Part shown: positions 11,048 to 22,959 of the stretch, one piece after another
Layout: each line of letters opens with the position of its first letter
Numbering within the stretch: position 1 is the first letter of the stretch
Source: Neoconidiobolus thromboides FSU 785
Lineage: Eukaryota > Entomophthoromycota > Entomophthoromycetes > Entomophthorales > Neoconidiobolaceae
Assembly (NCBI GenBank): GCA_025603075.1
Contig: MU626290.1
Span: forward strand, 82,987 to 146,986
Direction of reading: 5' to 3'
Length of the DNA stretch: 64,000 nt
The notes under the pieces: generated by a model
What the model was told of the DNA's origin: nothing
The model's input: the letters and a program-made list of their open reading frames with translations, nothing else
Database searches by the model: none
Program-made: the position numbers and the translations under genes

Positions 11048-12540
11048 ATGGATTCAGATTCCCAATACTCAGATTCAACTAACAAAAACGGGGACATTGA
11101 TTTAGAAGATTATGGAGAAACATTATTGAAATATGAAACTTCATCATTATTAGTTATAGTAATAGATTTACATCCTTTTGGTTGGAATAAGACTAAGAGT
11201 AATTTTCGAGATTATTCCGAAGAGAAACAGAAATCAAAGACATTATATTTTAAAAGAGCTTTGGAACAGATTTTAGTTTTTATTAATGCATTTCTTGCTT
11301 CTTCTCATAATAATCAAATCGCTTTAATTGCTGCCCATCCAAAGGCTTGGTAAGGGTTTTTTGTTATTTTTTATTATATGATAATATAATATAATAATTT
11401 CAATCATCATTTAATTAATAGTACTAAAATTAAATCAATTAAACTTAGCGAATTCATCTATCCTAGCCAAAAAGAAATCCAACCAGAAGTAATATCAAGA
11501 TATGAAAATTGCGGGCGAAAAGCACCTATTTTAGAAGATGGAACGAAATTGGAATTATCAAAATGTGGAAATTATTTTGAATTTAAAAAAGTGAATATTC
11601 AAATTCAAGAAAATCTTGATGATTTTATTGGTAATATGGACATTGAATTAAATGACTCAAGATATAGTAAGTTTTAGTTTATTTATTTATTAAATTTATA
11701 ATTAATTTTATGTTTAGAGTACTCCTCAATTACAGCAGCTATTTCAAAGGCTCTTTGTTGTAAGAAATTTAGATAAATTTATGTAAAAAAATTAAAATCA
11801 ATTTAGATACACATCAAAAAATAAAAGAAGAAGCTTTGAATAACTTAAAATCGCGTATATTAATACTATCAGTATCACCTGATCCACCTCATCATTATAT
11901 ACCTATGATGAATTCCATATTTTCAGCTCAAAGGATGGTAATTAAATATTTCAAGTAGAATAAAGTTCTATAATTAATTATTCCAGAACATTCCCTTAGA
12001 CATTGTCAAACTGGCAGGCGAAGATTCAGTATTTTTACAGCAAGGAGCACATATCTCTGGTGGTCAATATTTAGATTTAAGACCAGATATAGAAAAGTCA
12101 AAAGATGAACAATATCAATCTTCACCAATTTCACTATTACAGCATTTATTATTTGCTTTTTTACCTGAACATCAAATAAGAGATTTAATGGTTTCCCCAT
12201 GTCAACCTGGTGTGGATTTTAGAGCTTCTTGTTTTTGTCATAAAAATGTGATCAATATCGGTTTTGTTTGTTCTATTTGTTTATCAAGTAAATCAAACCA
12301 AATTTTATTAAAATTTAAAACTAATTTTTGTTCTATTTAGTTTATTGCCAATATTATGAAACATGTAACACATGCAGGTAATAATTTTAAATTAATTGAT
12401 CTTAGATTTTTATTGATTTCAATCTTATTTTTAGTTCAAGACTTTCAATGAATAGAATACCAGTGAATATTAATAATGTTACTAATGAAGCGAATTTAAA
12501 TACTAATGGGGAGGATTCACATGCTAATGGAGTTCATTAA
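11048..12540 (+). CDS. TFB4: TFIIH core subunit Tfb4/p34
   Basis: Component of the TFIIH core used in RNA polymerase II initiation and nucleotide excision repair. Seven exons: 11048-11349, 11422-11666, 11718-11759, 11807-11937, 11987-12287, 12341-12377 and 12435-12540, giving 387 aa. A von Willebrand A-type domain starts near residue 33 (SSLLVIVIDLHPFGW) and continues through NQIALIAAHPKAC. RILILSVSPDPPHHYIPMMN is the family block. The C-terminus carries the cysteine cluster (C-F-C-H-K, C-S-I-C, then Y-C and C-N-T-C) that forms the zinc finger binding Ssl1; it is completed only by splicing the last three exons. The family is usually 300-340 aa; the extra length is an Asn-rich tail. Confidence 0.92.
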
Positions 12541-13493
12541 TTGATATAGTAAATATAAAAGTTTACTTTTTTATTATAAAAAAGTAAGATTGATGTCTTA
12601 ATGTTTAAGGAATATTACACAAAAGGATACAAAACTTTAAAGTATTTTTATTAATATTGTGGTAAATACTCTTAAAAGTTATTTTAAATTATTAAATTGT
12701 TACAATTAAAATAGCTCTTATTACTATATATTTGCATTGTATCTCAAACCTTATTGTTATTAAATTAAATTTTAGTTTTGGCACTTAATTTTGATATTTA
12801 ATCTTAGAAAGTTATTAACAATAGAATCTAATAGTCGAGTTTAACATAACGTCTTTGTTTTAAGGTGTTTAATATCAAATGAATAAAACAAACTTTAACA
12901 GAAAATAAGATTGTAATTAATATTAAGATTTTTCTAAAGTAATTTGACCTTTTTAATCTACCCAAAAAGAAGTAATTATACTTTACAATCACCAATCATA
13001 AAACATTAACTACTTTATTATTCATTTATAATAAATGTTCATGATATGTGGATGTTTTTTGGTTTCATTACTTTTACATTTTTTAAGCACTATTTGAACA
13101 GAAAGATTTTTAGTAAAATTCTTAAATACATAATACATCTCCATATTAAAAATTAATAGTATAATAGAAAACTATTTAGCCTATCTTAATTATACCACTA
13201 ATATTTTTTCGATTGAAATTTATTTTTGATAATTGCTTAATTTTACAAAAGCTAGTTATAGTTGCAGTTAATTACTTTTGCCGCCTGCACCATATAAAAA
13301 GGTCAGATTTAAAAAATCACTATAAAAACAGTGGAAAAACATTGTTTATTTCTAAAGCCTAAAAAATAGAACTTAGTCTAAAATTTACTGTTAACTTACA
13401 CAACCAATCAATCTAATCCATCCAATTTCCAAATAATTCAACAATTCAATTTTAATTTTCTATTTCTTCAACACTCATAAAACATAAATTTAC
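12541..13493. other. intergenic with one MITE-like copy
   Basis: About 950 bp of AT-rich sequence with one MITE-like copy. No other feature seen. Confidence 0.6.
13045..13145 (+). mobile_element. MITE-like element, copy 7
   Basis: TATGTGGATGT start, TTTCATTACTTTTACATTT core and ACATCTCCATA end, forward orientation. Confidence 0.75.
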
Positions 13494-14505
13494 ATGGATT
13501 CAATCAAGCCCGGTAACATTGACAATAAACTACCGCTTACACAATCAGCAACCACCTCAGTAATAAAGCATGCCTACAATGAGTTGAAGAATGTCAGTCA
13601 AACAGAAGAAATATCTTCCGAAGAAGAAATTCAAGAGAAAGAATTCCCACATTTATCAGGTAAAAAAATTATTGATCAAATTCGAGATATAGCAAAAAGT
13701 AAACTCAAAAGAGCATTGGAGACAGAAGATGAGGTAAGTCTCAATCAAATAATCTAATGAACTTATATTTTAACTGTAATTAATGTATAACAGAATAATG
13801 AAGAGATAACTGAAATTAATGGAATAGATCAAGAAAATATCATGGTGAATAGTTTGTTTTCCCATTTAAGAGGATTACAACGTGTTATTCAACAAAAATC
13901 AAATGAACAAAAAGAAAAAAATAAAAAAATAAAAGAAGATATTAATATTAAATATAAAAAATATAAAGCTAAAGAATTAGAAAACAAGGTATTGTTAGCT
14001 CAGAATAAAGCCATTATAAATGAAAGGTAGGCCAATTTGAATTAGAATATATGAACCAAGATTTATGGAACTTTTTTTAATAGAGAAAATGAAGCTACAA
14101 TTGAGTTAATGCCAGAAGATATATTTAATCAAAAAGTTGGGGAAGAGTACAACAAGCTTACGGATGAACATGAGAAATATGCTATAAAATTAAAAGAAGA
14201 ACTTATTGAACGCAAAAGGTAAACTATTAGATTAATAAAAGAAACTTACTAATAATGAAATTAATTCATAATATTTATTTAGACTAAATGCGATTATCAA
14301 TGGTTATGAATCACATAAATTTAAATTTAAAGTTCAACAATCTGTATTTGAAAAAGATCTTAGTAAAGTGAAAGCTCATGCTAAAACTTATAGTAATGTA
14401 AAGGTTTTCTAGGATTCATTTGTTTATCATATTTATAATTTATTGATTTAGTCCATTGCTTCATTAAGAGATGCCGTTGCTAAAGTCAAAACGACAGGGA
14501 AATAA
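13494..14505 (+). CDS. uncharacterised coiled-coil protein
   Basis: Five exons (13494-13733, 13794-14026, 14084-14218, 14283-14397, 14452-14505) join to 258 aa. I do not recognise a family. The first 55 residues are polar and probably disordered. Around residues 55-80 there is a basic amphipathic stretch (KIIDQIRDIAKSKLKRALE). Residues ~95-240 are almost entirely charged heptad-like sequence rich in Lys, Glu and Gln, typical of a long coiled coil. A structural or tethering role, or a kinetochore-type subunit, would fit, but nothing specific supports it. At the exon 4 donor I chose GTAAAG over a weaker GTTTTC six bases later; both keep the frame. Confidence 0.7.
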
Positions 14506-14644
14506 TCAACTTGATTTACTTTTTTAATTACTTATAAATAAATTTAATTGTTGCTTCTATTTATTTATATATTGAGTTTGAATTAATGTTTTATTTAATA
14601 AATAAAATAATAGAATGGAAATAATAGAATATAATGGTTATTTT

Positions 14645-15161
14645 TTAACCCCAAGCTGGATTCGAACAATAATTTACAATTAACTGATTATCTACTTGAA
14701 AACACTAAATAATAGTTAATATCATATTTTACATATAAATAATCCATTGTATTACTTTAAATAAATTTAATACAGACTCATCAGGTGCTGGAGAAAACTG
14801 AGAGTTAATGTAACAAAACTAGAAAAATAATACTATCAGTTATCAATTCAACTTCATTTTACAGCTATAGATAAAAAAGAACATGCAAAAAACTATTTAC
14901 CAAAGCATCAGATTCTTTTAATTTAATTTGTTTCTTTAAAAAATTAACCAAAGTTTGAAATGGATAACTTGAATTAATTTTATAATGATTTTGAACCATA
15001 ATAGGTGCGTTTCCAACTGCTCGAAAACGAACTACAACTAAAGACATTTTAATAATCAATAATTAATAGTTGATAATTAAATATTCCTCTTTATTACCTT
15101 TATTTTTATCATCTTTTTTAGTTTTATTTGTTGAGGTTGAAATGCTACTTGTTTCTGACAT
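14645..15161 (-). CDS. ATG12: autophagy ubiquitin-like protein ATG12
   Basis: Ubiquitin-like modifier conjugated to Atg5 to form the E3-like complex that lipidates Atg8. Four exons (15098-15161, 14901-15037, 14756-14818, 14645-14704) give 107 aa. After a 20-residue polar head the core reads VVVRFRAVGNAPIM and later FPFQTLVNFLKKQIKL, followed by the block FCYINSQFSPAPDE, then NLFKCF and the end NPAWG. The C-terminal Gly needed for conjugation is the last residue before the stop. Three introns hide most of this from simple ORF finding: the longest open frame shows only the middle third. The start codon faces the RTG2-like gene across 226 bp. Confidence 0.93.
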
Positions 15162-15387
15162 GATAAAAAATGAATACAAAATTAGAATTCAAGTTTTAAG
15201 CAGTAGCCATTTTTATTCGCACATTATTGGAATTGAATTACAAAAATAACTACATTGAAATGAAATTGATTATGTCATTATTAAAAAAGAATAAAATCAA
15301 AATTTGAATATATAATCAAAATGAGTATATAAATTATGTTTCTTTATTTCATTTAATAAAAAGTAGAATCATTGTATTCCAAATAGT
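15162..15387. promoter_or_regulatory. divergent promoter, ATG12 / RTG2-like
   Basis: 226 bp between head-to-head start codons. No clear box motif is seen. Shared regulation of an autophagy gene and a nutrient-signalling gene would be sensible but is inference. Confidence 0.4.
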
Positions 15388-16917
15388 ATGCCCGCCTTAG
15401 GAATTATTGATATTGGCTCCAATGCTATACGTTTTAGTATTTTAAATGAATTACGCCCTTGTTTACCTATGATTTATAGTGAAAGAATCAAGATTGCTTT
15501 ATTACCTGAAATTGAAGAGTTAGGAGAAATAAAGCAAGAGACGTTAAAAAATATAATCAATGATTTTAAAAGATGTAAGTTGATATTGGAGAGCTACGAT
15601 AAAGAGTATGAAATGAAATTAGTAGCTACGGAATCAATAAGGAATTTAAAAGATCAACTAAGTTTTATTGAGTTAATTAAGAAAGAATTAAATTGGGATT
15701 TAACAATATTAACCAAAGAAGAAGAATCCAAGATTACTAGTTTTGGGGTAGTATCTTGTATTTATAATGTCAATGGATTAATCTTTGATTTAGGTGGTGG
15801 TAGTTTAGAAATTAATTATTTAAATACCAAAGATAAGACTATTAAAACTCAACCACAATCTTTAACTTTAGGTTCCCAAAGACTATTAGCGTATAAAAAC
15901 GGAGAGAATGGAAATATAGAAGAGATTATTGAAAAACAATTAAAACAAGGTTTATTGGATTTAAATGAAAAAAAATTTCAATATGAGAATGTTTATTTTT
16001 CGGGTGGCGGTTTAAGAAGTATTGGTTATTTATATATTCATGAGAACAATATTAAAAATTTTATCATGAATGGGTTGGTTATTAAAAGAGATGAGCTTAT
16101 GGCTGTTTTAAATAGGTACATTTCAATGAAACAAGAAGATATTAATAAATTAGATATTCATCATATATCTAACCAAAGAAAAAGTCAATTGAAAGGTAAT
16201 TGTTCAATAGCAAATAAAGTATTACAATTATTACCTAATATCAATAATATTATATTTTCAATTGGTGGAGTACGACATGGATTAGCATATCAATTAATTG
16301 AAAATCAAACAATATCACCCTTTTTAGATTCAATTAACTATTTTTTAAAAAACAAATCAAAGTTATTTAAAGAAGTTGAAGAATATATATATATATTATT
16401 TAAAGATATATATCAACAATATAATGTTAATAATGAATCATTAAAAGCAATCATTAAATTATGCCAATTTTGTAATTTTTTAAATAAAGATCATTTAGGA
16501 CATTATTTATTAAATCTTCTACTTGGAACCGGTGAATTGGCTATGTGTCCGGGTATTTTAATTGAACAAAGATGTGAGTTAGCTATTTTATTAACTTATG
16601 TTTATGGTGAAAATATGGATATTAGTTTAATTAAATCCTATTTACCAATCAAGATTAAAAAACAGCGAGTTAAACAATTAAAATTATTAGGTAGGTTAAC
16701 GGAATTAATATTAGCTTTACAACCGTTAGCTTATAGTAATAAAGAATTTATGAAGTTGGAATCAAAACTGAAATTTAAGATTATTGATGAGGTAAACGAA
16801 GTAGAGATTACTTTTAAAGACTTGTTTTTAATAGCCAAATCAGAATCATGGAGAAAAAAGATGGATAAAATTAATAATATGGAGAATGTAAAGCTTAATG
16901 TATCTATTTTAGAATAG
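15388..16917 (+). CDS. RTG2: Ppx/GppA-family protein, Rtg2-like
   Basis: Single-exon gene, 509 aa, of the exopolyphosphatase/pppGpp phosphatase superfamily with an ASKHA (actin-like) ATP fold. In fungi the family member is Rtg2, a cytoplasmic sensor for mitochondria-to-nucleus retrograde signalling. The N-terminus GIIDIGSNAIRFSI is the phosphate-1 loop. VATESIRN and FDLGGGSLEI are the following conserved blocks, and SGGGLRSIGYLY and SIGGVRHGLAY match the second half. The C-terminal third is helical and Lys/Leu-rich, as in Rtg2. True exopolyphosphatase activity cannot be excluded from sequence. It has no introns, unlike almost all its neighbours. Confidence 0.85.
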   Translation: MPALGIIDIGSNAIRFSILNELRPCLPMIYSERIKIALLPEIEELGEIKQETLKNIINDFKRCKLILESYDKEYEMKLVATESIRNLKDQLSFIELIKKELNWDLTILTKEEESKITSFGVVSCIYNVNGLIFDLGGGSLEINYLNTKDKTIKTQPQSLTLGSQRLLAYKNGENGNIEEIIEKQLKQGLLDLNEKKFQYENVYFSGGGLRSIGYLYIHENNIKNFIMNGLVIKRDELMAVLNRYISMKQEDINKLDIHHISNQRKSQLKGNCSIANKVLQLLPNINNIIFSIGGVRHGLAYQLIENQTISPFLDSINYFLKNKSKLFKEVEEYIYILFKDIYQQYNVNNESLKAIIKLCQFCNFLNKDHLGHYLLNLLLGTGELAMCPGILIEQRCELAILLTYVYGENMDISLIKSYLPIKIKKQRVKQLKLLGRLTELILALQPLAYSNKEFMKLESKLKFKIIDEVNEVEITFKDLFLIAKSESWRKKMDKINNMENVKLNVSILE

Positions 16918-17478
16918 AATAATTATGAGTGTAATAAAATCAAGCTATTCTATTTATACCTTCTATTTTACTATTTGTTTACTTATGTCTACTTACATTT
17001 ATACACAGATTTCTATGTTTTAAAAAGTTTATAATAAAATTATTTCATGTACAAAATAGTTGTATTCATAGACGTTAGTATAATTTAAATAGTAAACTAC
17101 ATCCTATTATAATATCTAATATGTCTTGAAGCAATTCTTTATAACAGTAATCTGTGATTAATAACAAATTATACCATCTATTCATTAACATTTTACTCAT
17201 AAGTTAATCTAATTTGGTAGACTATTACCTTTATAATTAGACAATATCAATACGCGTATGTAGGAATTTTCAGTATATATTATTTTGTATAATCCTAGTA
17301 TTTGATATATTATATATATTTAGTTTTATATTTAATACTAATATTAATATAATATACTAAATGAAGAAATATTGTCATTTAAATCAATTAATAATTTAAC
17401 CCATAATAACTACCAATCCAATTTAACTCAAAATAAAATACTAAAAAATAAAAAATTTCAAAGATTATTTATTAAATA
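16918..17478. other. intergenic
   Basis: 560 bp, about 80% AT by eye. No repeat, RNA gene or frame seen. Confidence 0.6.
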
Positions 17479-18481
17479 ATGTTTTATAGGGGACTTATTA
17501 ATCGAAATTTATTTAAAACGGATATCAATAGTTTAAGTAAAATAATATTCATTTAATAGTACTATTAACTTACTTTAATTTTAATTAGCTAAAAGTTTAA
17601 CTAAATTAAACTTAAATACTCAACTATCTGCTCCAAAGTAAATATAAATATATTGTCCAATTTAATAACAAAGATTAATAATTAATTAAATAGATTAATT
17701 GCCTCAAAAATAGAATTTAAAAAATTTCATACCAATGTTAAATTATTAGAAGAAAAACCAGAACAACCAGTTAAACCAGATCAATCCGCTTCATCTTTAT
17801 TTTCTCAAACATTTAAAGAAATTGAAACCAAAGTAGAATTAGATAAATATGGTATACCAATAGAAAGAGAGGTAATTATCAATACATAATATGACATAAT
17901 ATATAATAGACGTTTATTTTAATAATTTTAATAATATCTCTATAGTATCGTTATTCTACCACTAATTTTAAAATCGGGTTACGTAAATTAATGTTATTAG
18001 CAAACCAAATATCTGGATTATCAATTAATCAAGCTATCTTACAAATGCAGTTTTCCCAGAAAAGAGCTAGTAAAAAAATTATGAATGCTTTAGTATTTTC
18101 TAGAAAAAATGCCCAATTACAAAAAAATTTTGATCCAGAGCGTATGTATATTGGTAATTAATTTTATACTTACTTTTTAGATACGATAAAATTAATCATT
18201 TTCTTTATTCATCTCTTCATCTAGCTCAAGCATGGGTAGGAAAAGGCAATTATATAACTAATTTAATAGATATTAAAGGAAGAGGAAGATTTGGTTTAAA
18301 AGAGCATCCATTTTGTCATATGAAATTTATATTTAAAGAAAAAGTAGAAAATCCAAAGCCAACTGTTGAAGGAATGAACGAACGTCGTAAAATTAAAGGT
18401 TTTTATCTTCGCCGTAATGTTTGGCATCCTCATAGAGATACTCGACCAATTTATAACCCAAAACCATTTTACAATTGGTGA
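17479..18481 (+). CDS. MRPL22: mitochondrial large ribosomal subunit protein uL22m
   Basis: Structural protein of the mitochondrial ribosome near the exit tunnel. Five exons (17479-17536, 17589-17637, 17694-17871, 17946-18153, 18225-18481) give 249 aa. The N-terminus is short, basic and Ser/Leu-rich, suitable as a mitochondrial presequence. The uL22 domain runs from about residue 100: YSTTNFKIGLRKLMLLANQI, then AILQMQFSQKRASKKIMNAL. The tail contains the AWVGKGNY block and the fungal-type IKGRGRFGLKEHP. The exon 3 acceptor at 17693 was chosen because the more obvious AG at 17713 breaks the frame. Identification is secure; the first two exons are less certain. Confidence 0.88.
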
Positions 18482-18805
18482 TAAGTTGAAATTTCAATCG
18501 ATTTAGTAGAAATATTAAAAATAAAAATATATAATAAATGATAAGATAATGTCGTTTATGAAATTGTATTTATCATGAGTTTATTGTTTTCAAAAACTTG
18601 AATGCTATTATTTATAAACGAAAGCACAAGTCAAATGACATTATAGAATAACTATAATTATAATTATACTCTAGAAAAAAACACTTTTTGTATTGTGCTA
18701 TACAATAAAACCATACTATTTATTTATGTTTAATATACTAATAAAATATGTCATTAATAAAAATCAGCTTTCATGAAAACTCTTGCCCTTGTATTTTATA
18801 AAAGA

Positions 18806-18908
18806 TATGGGTGCGTTTTTAACTTCATTACTTTTTCCATTTTTTTTAAGTGCTACTTAAGTGGAAAATTTGTTAGTAAAATTCTTGAACACAAAAATAC
18901 GTCCACAT
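18806..18908 (+). mobile_element. MITE-like element, copy 8
   Basis: TATGGGTGCGT start, CTTCATTACTTTTTCC core and GTCCACATA end. A 73-codon open frame running through it is a by-product of the repeat. Confidence 0.75.
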
Positions 18909-19246
18909 ATAGTCAAAAATTAAAACTGAAAGTAATATTTAAAAATAAAATAAAATCCATCATTTTCAAAAATTTCAAATCAATAAATTTATAGTTTAAA
19001 GTTAGCTGTTTTAACTTTAATATTATTCTTAATTTACTATCATGTTATTAAGTTAGCGTTTAGTTAAAAAGATTGTTATAAAAAATCATGTCTTCTTCAC
19101 AATGCAATATCTAGAAAAAATGTCTAAAAAAATACTAAATAAGGTAAATATCATTAATGTAAAATACCAATAAATAAAGTTGTTAACTTTGAGATTAAAA
19201 ATCAAACATAAACTATCAGAAAAATTATGGTACAATCAAACTACTA

Positions 19247-19351
19247 TATGAGGATGTATTTTTTTGTGTAAGAATTTTACTAACAAATTTCCCACTTAAG
19301 TAGCGCTTAAAAAATGGAAAAAGTGATGAAACTATAAAAAACATTGCTATA
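19247..19351 (-). mobile_element. MITE-like element, copy 9
   Basis: TATGAGGATGT start, AAGTAGCGCTTAAAAAATGG core and decayed ACATTGCTATA end, reverse orientation. Confidence 0.75.
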
Positions 19352-19548
19352 TACTAATATAGAACATTGTTCTTTATTATGTTACCCATTGCATTTGTTA
19401 ACACCGCAATCTAAGCTACTATAGGAACCAATAGTCTTTTAAAACAAGGTGATGTTGATCTCTGTAGAGACACTTAAGGAGTCTTTGAGATTTCACTTTT
19501 AAATATCAATATGAAAATCCCTTAATATATAAAGATGAAGAAGAGAAT

Positions 19549-19651
19549 ATAGGGATGTATTTTTAGATTTAAGAATCTTATTAACAATTTTCCCACTTAA
19601 ATAACACTTAAAAGATAGAAAAAGTAATAAAGCCAAAAAAACACCTCCATA
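19549..19651 (-). mobile_element. MITE-like element, copy 10
   Basis: TATAGGGATGT start, CCCACTTAAATAACACTTAA core and ACACCTCCATA end, reverse orientation. It lies about 200 bp from copy 9 in the same direction. Confidence 0.75.
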
Positions 19652-19730
19652 TTATACTTGGATAGGGCGAATACTACGATCCGTTTAAACCGTGGGAAGG
19701 GAGCAAAAATGGCTACGCACTTAAAATAAC

Positions 19731-19955
19731 ATGAATGTAAATGTTGGTGTTATAAGATGGTATGGATAAAATATTGATGTTAAGTTAATGAAGCATGAGT
19801 TTGATGAAGCATATAGTATTAAGTGTGATTATCGAACATACATCGAATTAACCAGAAATAGCAACCTTAGAGAGGAATTAAATAGGTGTAATAAGAATTA
19901 CACTAAACTTGAAGGCTTAAATGTACTTCTTTTGTTTATCATCCAATTTCATTAA
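19731..19955 (+). pseudogene. possible decayed coding fragment
   Basis: An open frame of 74 codons with one internal TAA at 19767-19769. After the stop it reads with balanced composition (for example KHEFDEAYSIKCDYRTYIEL), unlike the Lys/Asn/Ile-only frames of surrounding noncoding DNA. The local GC content is also higher. No family is recognised. It could be a relic of a gene or transposon, or one exon of an unmodelled gene. Confidence 0.3.
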
Positions 19956-20832
19956 TGGATAACATTGCTAATGTTATTAGTAATACACATTTAATATTGG
20001 GCCTTCGTGTTTGAATTTTTTGATTTTAGGTTATCTATATCTAATAACATGTTTTGAAAAGCTAATTCTAATAATAGTCAACATTTTTTATAAGTATATA
20101 GGTATTTCAACTACTTTTAATTTCCAATTGTTTAATATACTAAACAATTTTATTTTGTTGATAATGCTTTTATTTTTTATTCAATAATGATGGGTGTTTT
20201 CAGAAACATAAATAGAATTTTAAAGAGTAAATTATTCATTAGGAAACTTAAATGAAATAAAAATGTAGTCTAAAAATAACTTGTTTTAATACAATCTTAA
20301 ATAATCGTACGTATGTTTTCAATAGAATAAAACAGCAGTTAAAGGCCATAAAGTTTATATTTATCTACATGTTATATAATAGTCTTATTATTTTGATATT
20401 TAATCTAATTTGATACTTATTTTATTTATCTTACTTTTTATTTTGATTAATTGTTTTAATAAATCAATTAATATAAAAAATATATCAATTTTAAGTTTTT
20501 GAAAAAAAATTCGTTACTTTGATATTCTTATTAGTAGACGTTAACATTTTGTTACTTAGTTGATCTTACCCATTTTGTTATCTTAGTTTAAATGTGGGTG
20601 TTAAAACGGTATTTGATTGGTGGAAAAGCATAAAAAACCAATCAAGTTTTTAAAAATTAGTAAAGAGGGAGGCTAAAGGTCACAATTAATCAAATGTATC
20701 ATATCAAGCTGGTAGGCTTTAAAAATAAATAGATAAACAGAAAAATTATAAATTTAGTCTTTTTTTTTAATTTTGAAAATTTTACTTTGCTATTTATTTA
20801 AAAGTTTTTATATTCAATTTCTTTCTTTAATC

Positions 20833-21630
20833 ATGAGCGTTTTAAGTTTACCATGGAACCTTATCCCTTTTACAACTAAACAAAATGGTGGTATCTTTAA
20901 TCACCAGAAAATTGATGAATCTATTCAATGTACTTTAAGGGCTATTGACGAAGATTGCAGAGGTGATAATGACGTTGCTATTGATTTATATTTTGAGGCT
21001 TTATCTTCAATGATAGATGCATTACCAGGTAGTTTTATTCATTTTTATATTATTGTAAACTAATCTTTTTAGAAAGTAAAGATCCAAAACGTAATAAGTT
21101 AATTAAACATAAATTTGCCACAATCATATCTCGTAAAGTTCATGCCATTGAGCTTCCACATATGCCAAGGTAATTTATTACTTTTTAAAGCTTTACATGA
21201 TACTAATAATATAAGGCGAGTTGCAAGTGAAAGTAGTTTATCAAGTATTAATTTAAACGATAGTATAGATCAAAAGAGAGGTCAAGATGGTAAAAATAAT
21301 AAACCATCTACATTATCTGATAGAGTAGTTCAAGCCGCAGTAGCAGGAGCAGTGGCTTTAAAACAATCTCCTTTACCTGATGCTGTACGCTCAACTGTAA
21401 GTTATACGATTCAAAAAGCTCAAGCTATTGATAAATATATTGGGGTTCAAAGTATGTGTTGGGAAGTTGGCAAAGTAGGTATCAATAAAGCATTAGAATT
21501 GGATGAACAATATAATTTACATGAAAAAGTATCAGCCGCATTAATGACTTCAGCTACAGCAGTAATTAGAGCAGGGATAGCTTATCAAGAAGCTGCTTCT
21601 TACAAAGATTTACGTAAAGAGAGAGAATAG
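20833..21630 (+). CDS. MIT-domain protein
   Basis: Three exons (20833-21028, 21073-21169, 21216-21630) give 235 aa. The start is ATG in MSVLSLPWN, because the upstream in-frame ATG adds only a hydrophobic AT-rich leader. Residues ~27-95 form an MIT (microtubule interacting and trafficking) three-helix domain: ESIQCTLRAIDEDCRGDNDV, AIDLYFEALSSM, then KHKFATIISRKVHAIEL. MIT domains bind ESCRT-III tails. After a Ser/Asn-rich linker, residues ~130-235 are an Ala-rich helical region with small side chains (AAVAGAVALKQSPLPDAV, SAALMTSATAVIRAGIAYQE). That is reminiscent of the C-terminal region of spartin-type proteins, though I cannot assign it. The role is probably endosomal or lipid-droplet trafficking. 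Confidence 0.8.
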
Positions 21631-22959
21631 ATAGAATTGACATATCAAGCAATTTTTAGACATGTTGGTATTTATTTGGTATTCTTATTTTTTGTTATTA
21701 TCATCCTTTACTTTTCTAGTTTATACCCTTGAAATATAATAATATTAGAATTATATGTTTTTAATTAAATGTTAAGTTGAACGTTGAATATTTATTTTTA
21801 CTTCTTTGTTAATGAATTCGGCATTTTTAATTTAAATTTAGTTAGGGACTTAATGATGTAAGGTTTTTTAATTTAAAAAAATGACAAAATAATGAGAATA
21901 ATATTAATATTTTAATTATATTCTCTTAATTCCGCCTTGAGTTTATTCTAAATAACAAATGGGACTAAAGTTTTGAATTTATTAACATCATCTTTTAGAT
22001 ATGATTATTAATTCAATATGTTTGATTTTAAAGAGAGTATTTACTACAATGGTAAAAATATAAAGAATAACTTTGAGTTTAATTTAAAACTTTCTAAAGC
22101 TTATTTATTATAAATATACTCAATTTATTTCAACCTATTGTTCTAATTGTAAAGTAAGATAGTATTGTTTATTAACATAACAAAAGGATTTGCTTATAAA
22201 AGTGTAGAGCTATTGGTGAGGTGAAAAGTATGGGTTTATTACTAAAAGACGAATTTAAAATCCGCAAATTGAAATATCATTAATTACAAGTTTAGATTAC
22301 TAATAAACTTTTTATTAGTAATTATAGTCATTATACAATTCAAATATTGAAATTTATTAACTTTATCCCCTAGTGTAAAGTATAAAAGTTTATTATTAGA
22401 AGGTTATGAATTTATATATATTAATGTAATCACCTAAAATATAATATTAAAAATGCCTTGAACTTGCAAAATAGAATTTACAATCATTTCAGTATTTATC
22501 AAACTTTAAAGCAATAGTTGAAATACATTTAAAATACTTGAAATTCTATTTATTGCATTTCCTATATTAAGTAAAGGCTAGATTAAGGCTTAGGGCGAAA
22601 CCAGAACAGAATAGTTTCTAAAAATAAATAAGCATTGCTTTTTAAAATTAAAGCAGGATTAAATTTCATTATTGACTTGTGTATTTTATCATATTTATGA
22701 ACTAGCTAAACTAAAATTCTATTTAAAAATTCTATTTTCAATACTAAAAATTGGTGCAACAAATTCACTTAATTTCACCTATCAAATTTATTTGAACTCC
22801 AAATTAAATTTAATAATTATTATTTTTAATTAAATTTAAATGTCATACTTAACTATCCTTTAATTTTATTTATTTTATTTGAAGTGACTCAATTTCAACC
22901 TTACTTTCTTATCAATTTATATGAACTCAATTATTTAATATTTTATATAACTAATAAGC
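21631..22959. other. intergenic
   Basis: 1.3 kb, AT-rich, with no MITE-like copy and no recognisable feature. Confidence 0.6.

Larger units (their letters stand above)
18482..20832. other. long intergenic region with three MITE-like copies and a coding fragment
   Basis: About 2.35 kb. It holds three MITE-like copies and one stretch of less AT-rich sequence at 19660-19960 containing a possible decayed coding fragment, listed separately. The remainder shows nothing recognisable. Confidence 0.6.

Noticed and set aside
18773-18994. 73-codon plus-strand frame
   Set aside because: It runs through MITE-like copy 8; its sequence is a translation of the repeat.
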